Shown: positions 24,617 to 36,079, counted from the first letter of the stretch. The stretch is DNA of 64,000 nt from Duganella zoogloeoides (GCF_034479515.1 NZ_CP140152.1:6257843-6321842), one strand, 5' to 3'. Notes: a model not told the origin generated them from the sequence alone. A program made the numbers and translations.

Positions 24617-26967
24617 TGTTTTTTTCCTGGAGCGCCGATCTTAATAACAAAAGCTAGACCTTTTGTCGCGTTTTCATCCACTTCGATACTGCCTCCCATT
24701 TCTCCTAAAGCTTGGCGCACGTGATACAAACCCAGACCGGAGCCCTGCGTTGTCGTATATCCCATCTCAAAGATGCGTGACCGATTTGTACCTGATGCCA
24801 GTCCTCGCCCATTATCACTTACATGAATTGTTAATCCACTTTTATCCTCACGAGTTAAAACAAATTTAATGCTAGAGGATTTTGCCTTTCGAGCGTTGCT
24901 GATAATATTATCCACGATAATGGAAGCATCTATCGGGTTAAATCTTAATTTTATTCCCGGATGATTATTTTCCACTGAAATTTGCAAACGAGCACTACCT
25001 GTAGTGCGTGCAATCTGCTCTATATAATCATAGATAAATGCAGCAAGATCGGTTTCGATCTTTTCTGAATCTAGTTTAAATGTTGCTTTCGCAGCAAATT
25101 TAGTTACCGACATTACTTTTCTATTAAGAAAAGCCATCTGCTCTAAAGTCTTAAGAACAGTATCGCGTGAGATTAATGTCTGATCAGCGGTTTCAATCAG
25201 AAAATTCTCAATCTGCTGTGCAATGTCTACCGCATAGATAGTTACCTGATGATGCAAATTCAGTATCGTTGCTGAATCGACCGTGACGAAGGTTTCCAAA
25301 AAATGCGCGCGCCGCCTTTCCGTTTCCACCTCTGCTTCGGCAGTAGATGCTCGAAGATTTGCAGCTTCCGCGACCGCCAGCGCCTTGTCTGCAACACGCC
25401 GTGCGTCAGCTTCAGATTTTTTTAGATCATCGAAGCGACGTTCGGCGACATCAAGTCGCTCAATCATTTTTACGTCCGCGGTTTTCTCGGCGATTGCTCG
25501 TAAACTAACCAGCGATGTTTCGAAATCACCTGATCGTTCATTGATTAAATCAACGAGGCTTTTGCTGTAGTCAATCAGTCGTACCTTATCGTTGTCGACA
25601 AGGTTGGCGACGGCGGCAGTCACCCGTGCTCGCCCAGGATCTGTCATCAGTCGTGAAAGATCGTCGGTGTTAGCATCTGGCTTATCGACCCAGGACACAG
25701 GAACCACATACTTCTCTAAACGCTTCAGGCAATGTTCCATCACTGCTTTGTGCAATTGCTCAACTGCGGGCGTCTCAATAAGGCCTTGATTGCGGCTCGA
25801 TGCTTCCTGAAAATCTTCATCCGATCCGGAAACATCAACTCGACCAATGACTTCGCGGGAGCCTAGGAACCGTGCATAACCTTGCTGCTTGCGCCGATTA
25901 AAACCAAACCAATCATCGCCATCTTCACCGATCGGAAAGACTCTGAAATTGTTCCTGAAAAGGAAGACTGAACCGAATTGCACAGAAGGCAAGCCCACCC
26001 GCCGTGCAAAAGTAGTCTTTGCCGACAAATTTAGATAATAAATTTCGCATTTGAAGTCCGCATCGGCGAGATGCGAATAAGGGTTTGGCTCAGCAATTTT
26101 GTAAATTACTTCACCCCGATCAGTAAGTGTCGTGTAAAGCTCGTCACCACTGATGGTTACTCGAATAAATGTAGTCTTATCCTGCAACGTGGTGAAAATA
26201 AAATTACCGATCTGACCGTTAACGATATCTTTAGAGAGTGGCTCCTCTTCCGTTTTTGCGTGTGAAGTGAAAAGTCGACGGTCCTCTCCCACTTCGTCTG
26301 GCGCGGTAATATGAATACCGAAACCGTCGGTCTGTTCACCAAACGGGTTAATAAGCTTAGCTAGCGAAGCTTTAAGATCCAAAATGCGTTGGCGCGGCCA
26401 CGGCCGTCGAAGCCGTTGAATGCTAACGACGGTTCCATGTTTGAGTTCTGACTCAAATTTATTCAACTCACTAGGCAGCTGGAACCCGTTCTGTTCGGCA
26501 TAATGGACTGGTACGTTTTCAAAACGCTCCTTCGCATCTTTTTCGAACAACTCCCAGTCAACAGTTAGTCGATGGACTTTCTCGGGAGTGCCTTTGGGGC
26601 GACTTTGTAGAATCACCTCTTCCCCCAGACGGTCAGACGAGAACCTACCGATGCCCTTGCTACCTGCATAGTTCCGACGATCTGCGGCGAGGTTGCGGAA
26701 GTCGTCCGGAGAGCGGCTGCTGCGCTTGGAAGAGTAGGCAACGAAAAGCCATTTGTCAGTGAGGTCTTCGTACGACATGCCTGCGCCGTTATCGGCGATT
26801 ACGATTGAATCGTCCCCGAAATACAGATGTACACAGTCTGCGCCAGCATCGAAAGAGTTTTTAACTAGCTCGAAGATCGCTACTTCATCATCCGTGATGA
26901 GCTCTCGGCCAAGCACACGCTTGAGGCCGGTGCTGACATCAAAGTGCAAATTATTTTGAGTAGCCAA
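24613..26967 (-). CDS. Cytosolic dual GHKL ATPase / histidine-kinase-like protein
   Basis: A 784-residue soluble protein with two ATP-binding GHKL domains. The N-terminal one (about 1-200) is Hsp90/MutL/MORC-like: ELVKNSFDAGAD (N box), IADNGAGMSYEDL (G1) and GSKGIGRFSSDRLGEEV (G2), followed by a beta-rich linker. After a coiled coil (about 490-575), a helical region holds LNLHHQVTIY, a possible phosphoacceptor site. The C-terminal HATPase_c domain has DNIISNARKA, VSDNGRGLASG and TTTQGSGLGLYHVRQALGEMGG. There is no membrane segment, so any signal is cytosolic. The start is TTG at 26965-26967 after AAGGAAG. Bacterial MutL/MORC-like ATPases are known near DNA methyltransferases and restriction genes. 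Its function here is inferred as sensing and phosphosignalling to the receiver protein. Confidence 0.82.
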   Translation of the reverse strand: MATQNNLHFDVSTGLKRVLGRELITDDEVAIFELVKNSFDAGADCVHLYFGDDSIVIADNGAGMSYEDLTDKWLFVAYSSKRSSRSPDDFRNLAADRRNYAGSKGIGRFSSDRLGEEVILQSRPKGTPEKVHRLTVDWELFEKDAKERFENVPVHYAEQNGFQLPSELNKFESELKHGTVVSIQRLRRPWPRQRILDLKASLAKLINPFGEQTDGFGIHITAPDEVGEDRRLFTSHAKTEEEPLSKDIVNGQIGNFIFTTLQDKTTFIRVTISGDELYTTLTDRGEVIYKIAEPNPYSHLADADFKCEIYYLNLSAKTTFARRVGLPSVQFGSVFLFRNNFRVFPIGEDGDDWFGFNRRKQQGYARFLGSREVIGRVDVSGSDEDFQEASSRNQGLIETPAVEQLHKAVMEHCLKRLEKYVVPVSWVDKPDANTDDLSRLMTDPGRARVTAAVANLVDNDKVRLIDYSKSLVDLINERSGDFETSLVSLRAIAEKTADVKMIERLDVAERRFDDLKKSEADARRVADKALAVAEAANLRASTAEAEVETERRRAHFLETFVTVDSATILNLHHQVTIYAVDIAQQIENFLIETADQTLISRDTVLKTLEQMAFLNRKVMSVTKFAAKATFKLDSEKIETDLAAFIYDYIEQIARTTGSARLQISVENNHPGIKLRFNPIDASIIVDNIISNARKAKSSSIKFVLTREDKSGLTIHVSDNGRGLASGTNRSRIFEMGYTTTQGSGLGLYHVRQALGEMGGSIEVDENATKGLAFVIKIGAPGKKQ

Positions 26968-27062
26968 ATTCGTCTTCCTTTCATTTGACCAAGATAACTA
27001 CCTGCGTGGCGTTTTTTTGAATCATTTATGGATTGTAACTTCACTCTGTCAGCGTGGGTAAG

Positions 27063-27406
27063 ATTTACCAATGGCAAGGCACCCAAAATCTTGCTTCACA
27101 GGTTGATTCGATGCGTCAACAATGCACCAGTAGCCGTAAAAGGGCCAAGATCGTAACGCGCCACATCTGGCAGCACTACAAGGATTGATCGACACCAATC
27201 GCCTCACTGCTAAAGGACAAGCTATACTGACGACGCAAAGAAACGGTAGAGCGCAACTTCGCCGATGCCAAACAGCGGCATGGACATCGCTATGTGCTCT
27301 ATCGTGGAGCCGCCAAAGTGCAAGTCCAGGCACTATTGGCCTCCGCTTATCAGAACATGAAAAAATTGCCATCTACTCGAAAAGGCATCCTTCTTTATGC
27401 TTTTTA
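27063..27406 (+). pseudogene. IS1182-type transposase remnant (frameshifted)
   Basis: Only the C-terminal part of an IS1182-family DDE transposase is left. One frame reads QQCTSSRKRAKIVTRHIWQHYKD, another reads LIDTNRLTAKGQAIL, and a third reads KETVERNFADAKQRHGHRY then YRGAAKVQVQALLASAYQNMKKL, ending at a stop near 27406. Together these match the usual order of that family's C-terminal third. At least two frame changes and the missing N-terminal two thirds make it inactive. No terminal inverted repeats or target duplication were identified. It marks the boundary between the AT-rich accessory block and gyrB. The bases from 26968 to 27062 and from 27407 to 27520 show nothing clear. Confidence 0.75.
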
Positions 27407-27523
27407 ACGCTGCAGGTTGCCGAGCCTGCGGCAATGGTGGTACTGCTCGTCTTTATGAACGGTCTGATGTGGCGGATTCATCTGCGACGATGATCCTCAA
27501 ATGTTGTAGGCAACACGATTCAG

Positions 27524-27562
27524 AAAAACAAAAACCCCGGTCTTCGCGGAAGAACGGGGTTT
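27524..27562 (-). terminator. Intrinsic terminator of gyrB
   Basis: AAACCCCG...CGGGGTTT with an inner TCTTC/GAAGA pairing around a GCG loop forms a long stem (27532-27562). On the minus strand it is followed by a T-rich run, as expected for the end of the gyrB transcript. Confidence 0.85.
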
Positions 27563-27619
27563 GTCATCAGTCTGAAAGGCGCTCAACAGAGCGCCTTCAA
27601 TGCCACAGCTTTGCGGTAC

Positions 27620-30136
<2,517 letters not shown>

Positions 30137-30163
30137 CTATGTAACGTGTTACTGGGCTGCGGT

Positions 30164-30189
30164 GTCATTCCCGCTTGCGCGGGAATGAC
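30164..30189. repeat. Palindromic intergenic repeat, ATTCCC-N8-GGGAAT type
   Basis: GTCATTCCCGC and GCGGGAATGAC form a perfect 11-base stem with a TTGC loop. The core fits the pattern ATTCCC-N8-GGGAAT known from dispersed repeats such as neisserial dRS3. It lies in the dnaN-gyrB spacer. Only one copy was noticed in this window. It could act as a transcript hairpin or an insertion target. Confidence 0.6.
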
Positions 30190-30240
30190 GTTGGTGATGG
30201 CGCGGTGTTGGCCGCGCATCGGCCTTGATTGCGTTGAAAC

Positions 30241-31347
30241 CTAGATACGCATCGGCATGACAACGTATTTAAAATCGGTGTTGTCGGGGATCGAGATCAG
30301 CGCCGACGAGTTCGAATCACCGAGGGCGACGTTGATCTGGTCGCACTTCAGGTTGTTCAGCACGTCCAGCAGGTAAGTAACGTTGAAACCGATATCGACA
30401 CTGTCGCCGCCGTAGTCGATTTCCAGTTCTTCCACTGCTTCTTCCTGGTCGGCATTGGTGGAGCTGATCTTCATCACACCCGGGCTGATGATGCAGCGCA
30501 CGCCCTTGAATTTATCGCTGGTCATGATGGCGGCGCGCTGCAGCGAGCGCAGCAGCTCATCGCGGCCGATCGTGAATTCGTTGGTGTAACCCTTCGGGAT
30601 CACGCGCGTGTAGTCCGGGAACTTGCCTTCCACCAGCTTGGAGATCAGCTCGATGTCGGCAAAGGTCAGCTTGACCTGGTTGCCGGCGATGTCGAGCTGG
30701 ACGGTTTCGTCGTTCTCTTCCAGCAGGCGCTGCAGTTCGATAATGGTCTTGCGCGGAATGATCACTTCCTGGCGCGCGAAGGTCTGCTCGGTGGCGACCT
30801 GGCAGAAGGCCAGGCGGTGACCGTCGGTAGCGACCGCAATCACGTTGTTGCCATCGAGGACCAGCAGCAGGCCGTTCAGGTAGTAACGGATGTCTTGCTG
30901 GGCCATCGAGAAGTGCACCATGTTAAACAGGTGCTTCAGGGTTTTTTGCGGCAGGGTCACATTGGCGCTGTAGGTCTCGGCCTGTTGCACGGTCGGGAAC
31001 TCTTCGGCAGCCAGGGTTTGCAGGGCGAAGCGCGATTTACCGCTCTGTACCGTCAGGCGCTTGTTCAGCAAGGTCATCGTGACGTCGCCGGACTCGGGCA
31101 GGGCGCGCAGGATGTCGAGCAGCTTGCGGGCAGCCACGGTGGTACCAGCCACTTCAGCGCCGGAACCGATGGCGGCATTGGTGGTGATTTGTACTTCCGT
31201 GTCGGTGGACAGGAAGGAAACGTTCTCGCCGTCTTTGCGGATGAGGATATTGGCCAGAATCGGCATAGTGTGCCGACGCTCGACAATACCACTCACGATC
31301 TGCAGTGGCCGGAGAAGCGTGTCTCGGGTGGTTTTGACCAATTGCAT
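30241..31347 (-). CDS. dnaN: DNA polymerase III beta subunit (sliding clamp)
   Basis: A 368-residue beta clamp with the three repeated domains of the family. The start is MQLVKTTRDTLLRPLQIVSGIVERRHTMPILANIL; EEFPTVQQAE, ATDGHRLAFCQ and EGKFPDYTRVIPKGYTNEF are typical, and the C-terminal hydrophobic-pocket segment ends VVMPMRI. It tethers polymerase III and other clamp-binding proteins to DNA. It lies 102 bases after dnaA in the same direction. Intact and of usual length. Confidence 0.98.
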   Translation of the reverse strand: MQLVKTTRDTLLRPLQIVSGIVERRHTMPILANILIRKDGENVSFLSTDTEVQITTNAAIGSGAEVAGTTVAARKLLDILRALPESGDVTMTLLNKRLTVQSGKSRFALQTLAAEEFPTVQQAETYSANVTLPQKTLKHLFNMVHFSMAQQDIRYYLNGLLLVLDGNNVIAVATDGHRLAFCQVATEQTFARQEVIIPRKTIIELQRLLEENDETVQLDIAGNQVKLTFADIELISKLVEGKFPDYTRVIPKGYTNEFTIGRDELLRSLQRAAIMTSDKFKGVRCIISPGVMKISSTNADQEEAVEELEIDYGGDSVDIGFNVTYLLDVLNNLKCDQINVALGDSNSSALISIPDNTDFKYVVMPMRI

Positions 31348-31449
31348 AGATTATCCTCAGTAGTAAAGATGTAATTTTTTATAAGGTTGGCAGTGCGCCG
31401 GTTGCTGGAATCATAATGGCAAACCGGTCGCTCCGCTACTCTGTCGGCA

Positions 31450-32874
31450 TCAGCCTTTCAAGGTCTGCTCGAGCACGTGCAGCTCGTGGTTGCATTCCGG
31501 GTTCTTGGTGCGGTCCAGCGCGATTTTGCGCACCGCGTGCAGCACGGTGGTGTGGTCGCGGCCGCCGAACAGTTCGCCAATTTCCGGCAAGCTTTTTTGC
31601 GTCAGTTCCTTGGCCAGGTACATGGCGATCTGGCGCGGCCGGGCGATGTTGGCCGGACGGCGCTTCGAATACATGTCCGCGACCTTGATGTTGAAGAAGT
31701 CGGCCACGGTCTTCTGGATGTTTTCCACCGAAATCTGGCGGTTCTGCACCGACAGCAAGTCTTTCAGCGCTTCCTTCACCACGTCGATGGTGATGTCCTT
31801 GCCGTGGAAACGCGAGTACGCCAGGATCTTGCGCAGTGCGCCTTCGAGCTCGCGCACATTCGAGCGCAGGTGCTTGGCGACAAAAAACGCCACGTCGTCC
31901 GAGAAGGTCACGCCTTCCTGTTTTGCCTTCTTCAACAGAATCGCCACCCGCATTTCCAGCTCCGGCGGCTCGATCGCCACCGTCAGGCCGGAATCGAAAC
32001 GCGAAATCAGGCGGTCGTCCATGCCCGTGATTTCTTTCGGGTACGTGTCGGACGTGATGATGATCTGCTTCTTGGCTGCGATCAGCGCTTCGAACGCGTA
32101 GAAGAATTCTTCCTGCGTGCGGCTTTTGCCGCCGAAGAATTGAATATCATCGATCAAAAGCATGTCCAGCGAGTGGTAGTAATGCTTGAAGTCGTCGAAA
32201 CCCTTGCGTTGGTAAGCGGTCACTACGTCGCGAACATACTGTTCTGCGTGGATGTAGCGGATCTTCGCTCCGGGCTGGTCGGCCATCACCTGGTTGCCGA
32301 TGGCGTGAATCAAGTGGGTTTTACCGAGGCCCACGCCGCCGTAGAAGAACAGCGGGTTGTATGACACACCCGGGTTGTTGGCCACCTGGATCGCTGCTGC
32401 GCGCGCCAGCTGGTTGGCCTTACCGGTCACAAAACTGTCGAACGTCAGATCGGTGTTGATGCGGCTTTGCTCGCGGCGCGGCGGGGCGCTGGCCGGCAAT
32501 TCCGGCACCGATGGCACCGGGTCGTGCAGGGACGAGCCTGAGGCCGTGGCCATGCGCGAGCCGCCGGTGGGCACGCCGCCGTTGTGATCGGGCACGGGCG
32601 CGACCGTGGTCGCGGCTTTTTTCGGTGCGGACAGGCGCGGATCGAGGATGAATTGCACCTCGGTCGGTTGCTCCCAGTACTGGCAGGCCAGCGCGGTGAT
32701 GCGGCTGGCGAACTGGGTTTTCACCCAGTCGAGCTTGAACCGGTTGGGCGCGGCCACGCGCAACTTTCCCGCCTCGTAATCGATGGGGATGAGCGGCTTG
32801 ATCCAGGCACTGAATTGTTGCGGCGTCAGCTCCAGCTCTAGCTGGGCGGAGCAGGTCTGCCAGAAATTTTCCAT
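31450..32874 (-). CDS. dnaA: Chromosomal replication initiator DnaA
   Basis: A 474-residue DnaA. Domain I is at the N-terminus ([24 protein letters not shown]). A low-complexity linker covers about 90-150. The AAA+ domain III has Walker [11 protein letters not shown] and Walker [10 protein letters not shown]. Domain IV carries the DnaA-box-binding signature [18 protein letters not shown]. It opens oriC and recruits the DnaB helicase. The gene starts next to the origin region, with its ATG at 32872-32874, and DnaA boxes in that region probably also autoregulate it. Confidence 0.98.
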   Translation of the reverse strand: MENFWQTCSAQLELELTPQQFSAWIKPLIPIDYEAGKLRVAAPNRFKLDWVKTQFASRITALACQYWEQPTEVQFILDPRLSAPKKAATTVAPVPDHNGGVPTGGSRMATASGSSLHDPVPSVPELPASAPPRREQSRINTDLTFDSFVTGKANQLARAAAIQVANNPGVSYNPLFFYGGVGLGKTHLIHAIGNQVMADQPGAKIRYIHAEQYVRDVVTAYQRKGFDDFKHYYHSLDMLLIDDIQFFGGKSRTQEEFFYAFEALIAAKKQIIITSDTYPKEITGMDDRLISRFDSGLTVAIEPPELEMRVAILLKKAKQEGVTFSDDVAFFVAKHLRSNVRELEGALRKILAYSRFHGKDITIDVVKEALKDLLSVQNRQISVENIQKTVADFFNIKVADMYSKRRPANIARPRQIAMYLAKELTQKSLPEIGELFGGRDHTTVLHAVRKIALDRTKNPECNHELHVLEQTLKG

Positions 32875-33033
32875 GAAATCGACTGTCGTTTCTTACTGTA
32901 TGCAGCGTGTGTGCAGTAAGAGCGTCGTAACAAAAACAACGGTGATTTCTTACTGCGTATTCTGCGGATAAAGGTGTGGGCAACTTCGAAGTTTTTCACA
33001 CGTAACGCGCTATTCTACTCTCGTCCGCACAAG

Positions 33034-33042
33034 TTATCCACA
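33034..33042 (+). promoter_or_regulatory. Consensus DnaA box
   Basis: TTATCCACA, an exact match to the high-affinity DnaA-binding nonamer, within the dnaA-rpmH intergenic region. Confidence 0.85.
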
Positions 33043-33261
33043 GGCGCGACGCGTTTTTTCGCGTTTCCGGCATGGTCGGCGCGGCCAAAGTCCGCCGTCA
33101 GTTGTTGACAAGGGGGATCAAAATGCTGATAATTCAGGGTTCCCCGCCCGTATTCCGTGTTTATTCACTTGAACGTCAATATGGAGTAAGCGTGGATTAT
33201 TGCGGGCGATGAGATGGACCCAGCTTGTGCCGTAGCGTTGGCATGGGTGCGCGAAGTGTCA

Positions 33262-33291
33262 TTGGCACCAAAAACTGACGGGCTGTCATAC
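33262..33291 (+). promoter_or_regulatory. Candidate rpmH promoter
   Basis: TTGGCA at 33262-33267 and TCATAC at 33286-33291 are 18 bases apart, about 40 bases before rpmH. Weak -10 match; a suggestion only. Confidence 0.35.
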
Positions 33292-33329
33292 CCGATTTTG
33301 CATTTTTTTCTGCTTTAAGCGAGACCAAC

Positions 33330-33464
33330 ATGAAACGTACTTACCAACCATCCGTTGTGCGCCGTAAGCGCACCCACGGCTTCCGCGCACGCATGGCTAC
33401 CCGTGGCGGCCGCCAAGTGCTGAACGCGCGTCGCGCCAAAGGCCGCAAGCGTCTGGCTGTATAA
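33330..33464 (+). CDS. rpmH: 50S ribosomal protein L34
   Basis: A 44-residue L34, too short for most gene finders' length cut-off. It begins [18 protein letters not shown], continues [13 protein letters not shown], and ends with the basic tail [11 protein letters not shown]. It is a universally conserved component of the large subunit and lies at its standard place between oriC and rnpA. The ATG is at 33330, following GCGAGACCAAC, a weak ribosome-binding region. Confidence 0.98.
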   Translation: MKRTYQPSVVRRKRTHGFRARMATRGGRQVLNARRAKGRKRLAV

Positions 33465-33488
33465 GCCAGCTGCTTGTTAGCTGATCGC

Positions 33489-33974
33489 GTGGAAAGCTGT
33501 ATTTCAAGCGGCTCGACAGGCGAAGGTTCACACGACTTCGCGCGCGTTCGGCGTATCGTTAAAACGGATGAATTTTCATCCGTTTTTCGTTTGCGCCCTA
33601 CTCAAAAAAGCGCGCACTTCGTGCTCTACACCTGTCCGAACAACCTGCCGCATGCGCGGCTGGGCGTCGTGGCGGCCAAGCGCTTCGCGCCGCGCGCTGC
33701 CACCCGCAATACCATCAAGCGCATCACACGCGAGCTGTTCCGTACTACCGGTTTGCCCGCCATCGATTGCGTGGTGCGCCTGTCGCGTCCGGTCAATAGC
33801 AAGGATGGGCCGGCCACCACGGCCAAGCTCAAGGCCGAGCTGCGCGTGGAGTTGACGCGGCTGTTCGCGGCGCAAGCCCGGATCGGCCGGCCGCCGGCAG
33901 TGGCTGCTTCCGCGACACCGGCGTCGCCCGGTGCAGCGCAGGCCTTGCCTTCGGCAACGCCGCCCCCAGCTTAG
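33489..33974 (+). CDS. rnpA: Ribonuclease P protein component
   Basis: The protein subunit of RNase P, which matures tRNA 5' ends with the RNA subunit. Core motifs are VRRIVKTDEFSSVFR, HFVLYTCPNN, RLGVVAAKRFAPRAATRNTIKRITRELFR (the RNR motif region) and DCVVRLSRPV. The start is uncertain: GTG at 33489 (161 residues) is taken, TTG at 33474 is possible, and neither has a clear ribosome-binding site. The C-terminal 30 residues are an Ala/Pro-rich tail not needed for the fold. It follows rpmH by 24 bases and precedes yidD by 6. Confidence 0.93.
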   Translation: MESCISSGSTGEGSHDFARVRRIVKTDEFSSVFRLRPTQKSAHFVLYTCPNNLPHARLGVVAAKRFAPRAATRNTIKRITRELFRTTGLPAIDCVVRLSRPVNSKDGPATTAKLKAELRVELTRLFAAQARIGRPPAVAASATPASPGAAQALPSATPPPA

Positions 33975-33980
33975 CCCACC

Positions 33981-34241
33981 ATGACCCGTCTGCTTCATTT
34001 CCTGCTGCGCGCTTACCAGTTGGCCATCAGTCCACTGCTGGGGCCGCGTTGCCGCTTCTACCCGAGTTGCTCGAATTACGCGTTGGAAGCGCTGCAGATT
34101 CACGGCGCCGCCCGTGGCAGCCTGCTCGCTGCCAAACGGGTATGCCGCTGTCACCCCTGGAACGAGGGCGGCTTCGACCCGGTGCCGCCGGCCGACCCGA
34201 CATCTTCTTCATCGACCGCTTGCGGTTGCAACCACTCCTGA
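33981..34241 (+). CDS. yidD: Membrane protein insertion efficiency factor YidD
   Basis: An 86-residue YidD. The conserved block is complete: [27 protein letters not shown], then [33 protein letters not shown]. The Cys-rich positions and amphipathic N-terminus are typical. It assists YidC/Sec-dependent insertion at the inner membrane. It lies between rnpA and yidC as in most proteobacteria, in the same operon. Confidence 0.96.
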   Translation: MTRLLHFLLRAYQLAISPLLGPRCRFYPSCSNYALEALQIHGAARGSLLAAKRVCRCHPWNEGGFDPVPPADPTSSSSTACGCNHS

Positions 34242-34251
34242 TAAGTACCTA

Positions 34252-36015
34252 ATGGATATCAATAAACGTACCATTTTGTGGATCGTCTTCGCCGTGTCTC
34301 TGGTCGTTCTGTGGAACAACTGGATGGTGTCGACCGGCCAGCCGTCCATGTTCGCACCGCAACCGCCGGCCAAGACCGCGCCGGTTGCCGACGCCAAGAA
34401 ATCCGAGTCTGCCGCCGCCGCTGCCAATGCTGCCGCCACCGCTGGCGCCGTGCCTGGCGCTGCCGCAGTCGACGGCGCCGCTGCGCCCTTCAAGAGCGAG
34501 CTCATCACCATCACCACCGACGTGGTCCGTGCCGACATCGACACCCAGGGCGGCGTGATCCGTCGCCTGGAACTGCTGAACTACAAAGAGAACAGCCATC
34601 CAGGCTGGTTCAACGGCTGCTTCGGCTGGTTCAAATGGTGCCAACCTGGCGACAACGGCAAGAACGTGGTGCTGTTCGACATCGATTCGAGCACCAACAA
34701 GACCTACCTGGGCCAGACCGGACTGATCAACGCCCCTGGCGCGCCTAACCACACCAGCCCGTTCGTTGCCAAGCCTGGCGCGCGCATGCTCAACGACGGC
34801 AACCAGGTGCAACTGGTGCTGGAATCGGAGTCGGGCGGCGTCAAGCTGACCAAGACCTTTACCTTCAAGCGCGGCGATTACGTCGTTGACGTGCGACACG
34901 ACGTCACCAACACCGGTACCGCTCCTGTCAATCCGACCCTGTACATGCGCCTGGTCCACGACGGCAACAAGCCGGCCACCGATTCGTTCTTCAGCAGCAG
35001 CTACACCGGTCCGACCATGTACACGGCCGAGAACAAGTACGAAAAACTGAAGTTCGACACGCTGGAAAAAGAAGCCAAGGAAGCCGAGAAGACCGGCAAG
35101 CCGATGGTGCAAGACCACGTGACCCACGCCGACAACGGCTGGATCGCCATTTCGCAGCACTTCTTCGTCTCGGCGTTCATCCCGCAAGACAAGCAGATGC
35201 ACGAGATCGCCACCGAGAAGATCAGCACCAACCTGTACGGCATCGGCGTCAAGCAGCCGCTCGGCACGCTGGCGCCAGGCGCCACCGTCAGCAACAACGC
35301 GCGCCTGTACTCGGGTCCGCAGATCTCCAAGCTACTCGAGCCGGTCTCGCCTGGCCTGGAACTGGTCAAGGACTATGGCTGGCTGGCCATCATCGCCAAG
35401 CCGATGTTCTGGGTCATGGAACACATCCACGCCGTGCTCGGTAACTGGGGCTGGACCATCATCGCCTTTACCATCCTGATCAAGCTGCTGTTCTTCCCGC
35501 TGTCGGCGGCCGGTTACAAGAGCATGGCCAAGATCAAGCTGGTCACGCCGAAGATCCAGGCCATCCGCGAGCGCTACAAGGGCGACCCGGCCAAGATGAA
35601 CCAGGCCACCATGGAGCTGTACAAGACCGAGAAGATCAACCCGCTGGGCGGCTGCCTGCCGATCCTGATCCAGATGCCGGTGTTTATCTCGCTGTACTAC
35701 GTGCTGCAAGCGGCCGTGGAAGTGCGCGGCGCGCCGTGGATCGGCTGGATCACCGACCTGTCGCAACATGATCCGTTCGGCATCCTGCCGGTGCTGTACG
35801 CGATTTCGATGTTCATCACCACCAAGCTGAACCCGGCGCCTGCCGATCCGATGCAAGCGAAGATCATGCTGTTCATGCCGCTGGTGTTCTCGGTGATGTT
35901 CTTCGTGTTCCCATCCGGCCTGGTGCTGTACTGGGTGGTCAACAACGTGCTGTCGATTGCCCAGCAGTGGGTGATCACCAAGAAATACTCGGTGCCGGAA
36001 CCTGCCAAGGCTTAA
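34252..36015 (+). CDS. yidC: Membrane protein insertase YidC
   Basis: A 587-residue YidC/Oxa1 insertase. The start MDINKRTILWIVFAVSLVVLWNNW is the first membrane helix. An Ala-rich linker leads to a large periplasmic beta-sandwich domain (about 80-370). The conserved five-helix core begins near 380 (LVKDYGWLAIIAKPMFWVM) and includes FPLSAAGYKSMAKIKLVTPKIQAIRERY and GGCLPILIQMPVFISLYYVL. The start ATG at 34252 is ten bases after the yidD stop. It ends before a strong terminator. Confidence 0.98.
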   Translation: MDINKRTILWIVFAVSLVVLWNNWMVSTGQPSMFAPQPPAKTAPVADAKKSESAAAAANAAATAGAVPGAAAVDGAAAPFKSELITITTDVVRADIDTQGGVIRRLELLNYKENSHPGWFNGCFGWFKWCQPGDNGKNVVLFDIDSSTNKTYLGQTGLINAPGAPNHTSPFVAKPGARMLNDGNQVQLVLESESGGVKLTKTFTFKRGDYVVDVRHDVTNTGTAPVNPTLYMRLVHDGNKPATDSFFSSSYTGPTMYTAENKYEKLKFDTLEKEAKEAEKTGKPMVQDHVTHADNGWIAISQHFFVSAFIPQDKQMHEIATEKISTNLYGIGVKQPLGTLAPGATVSNNARLYSGPQISKLLEPVSPGLELVKDYGWLAIIAKPMFWVMEHIHAVLGNWGWTIIAFTILIKLLFFPLSAAGYKSMAKIKLVTPKIQAIRERYKGDPAKMNQATMELYKTEKINPLGGCLPILIQMPVFISLYYVLQAAVEVRGAPWIGWITDLSQHDPFGILPVLYAISMFITTKLNPAPADPMQAKIMLFMPLVFSVMFFVFPSGLVLYWVVNNVLSIAQQWVITKKYSVPEPAKA

Positions 36016-36030
36016 CTTCCGTCACCTGGA

Positions 36031-36059
36031 AAAACCCGCGTTGATCGCGGGTTTTTTTT
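36031..36059 (+). terminator. Intrinsic terminator after yidC
   Basis: AAAACCCGCG-TTGAT-CGCGGG followed by a run of eight T: a textbook stem-loop 15 bases after the yidC stop, ending the rpmH-yidC transcript. Confidence 0.9.
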
Positions 36060-36079
36060 AATCCTCTACAATTGAGACC

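Larger units (their letters stand above)
32875..33329. other. oriC: Chromosomal replication origin region (oriC) between dnaA and rpmH
   Basis: A 455-base gene-free region between divergent dnaA and rpmH, the usual oriC site in betaproteobacteria. It holds a perfect DnaA box (33034-33042), a second fitting TTWTNCACA (TTTTTCACA, 32992-33000), a reverse near-match (TTATCCGCA on the minus strand, 32963-32971) and a weaker one (TTATTCACT, 33161-33169). AT-richer stretches around 33110-33140 could be the unwinding element. It must also contain the dnaA and rpmH promoters. Confidence 0.8.
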
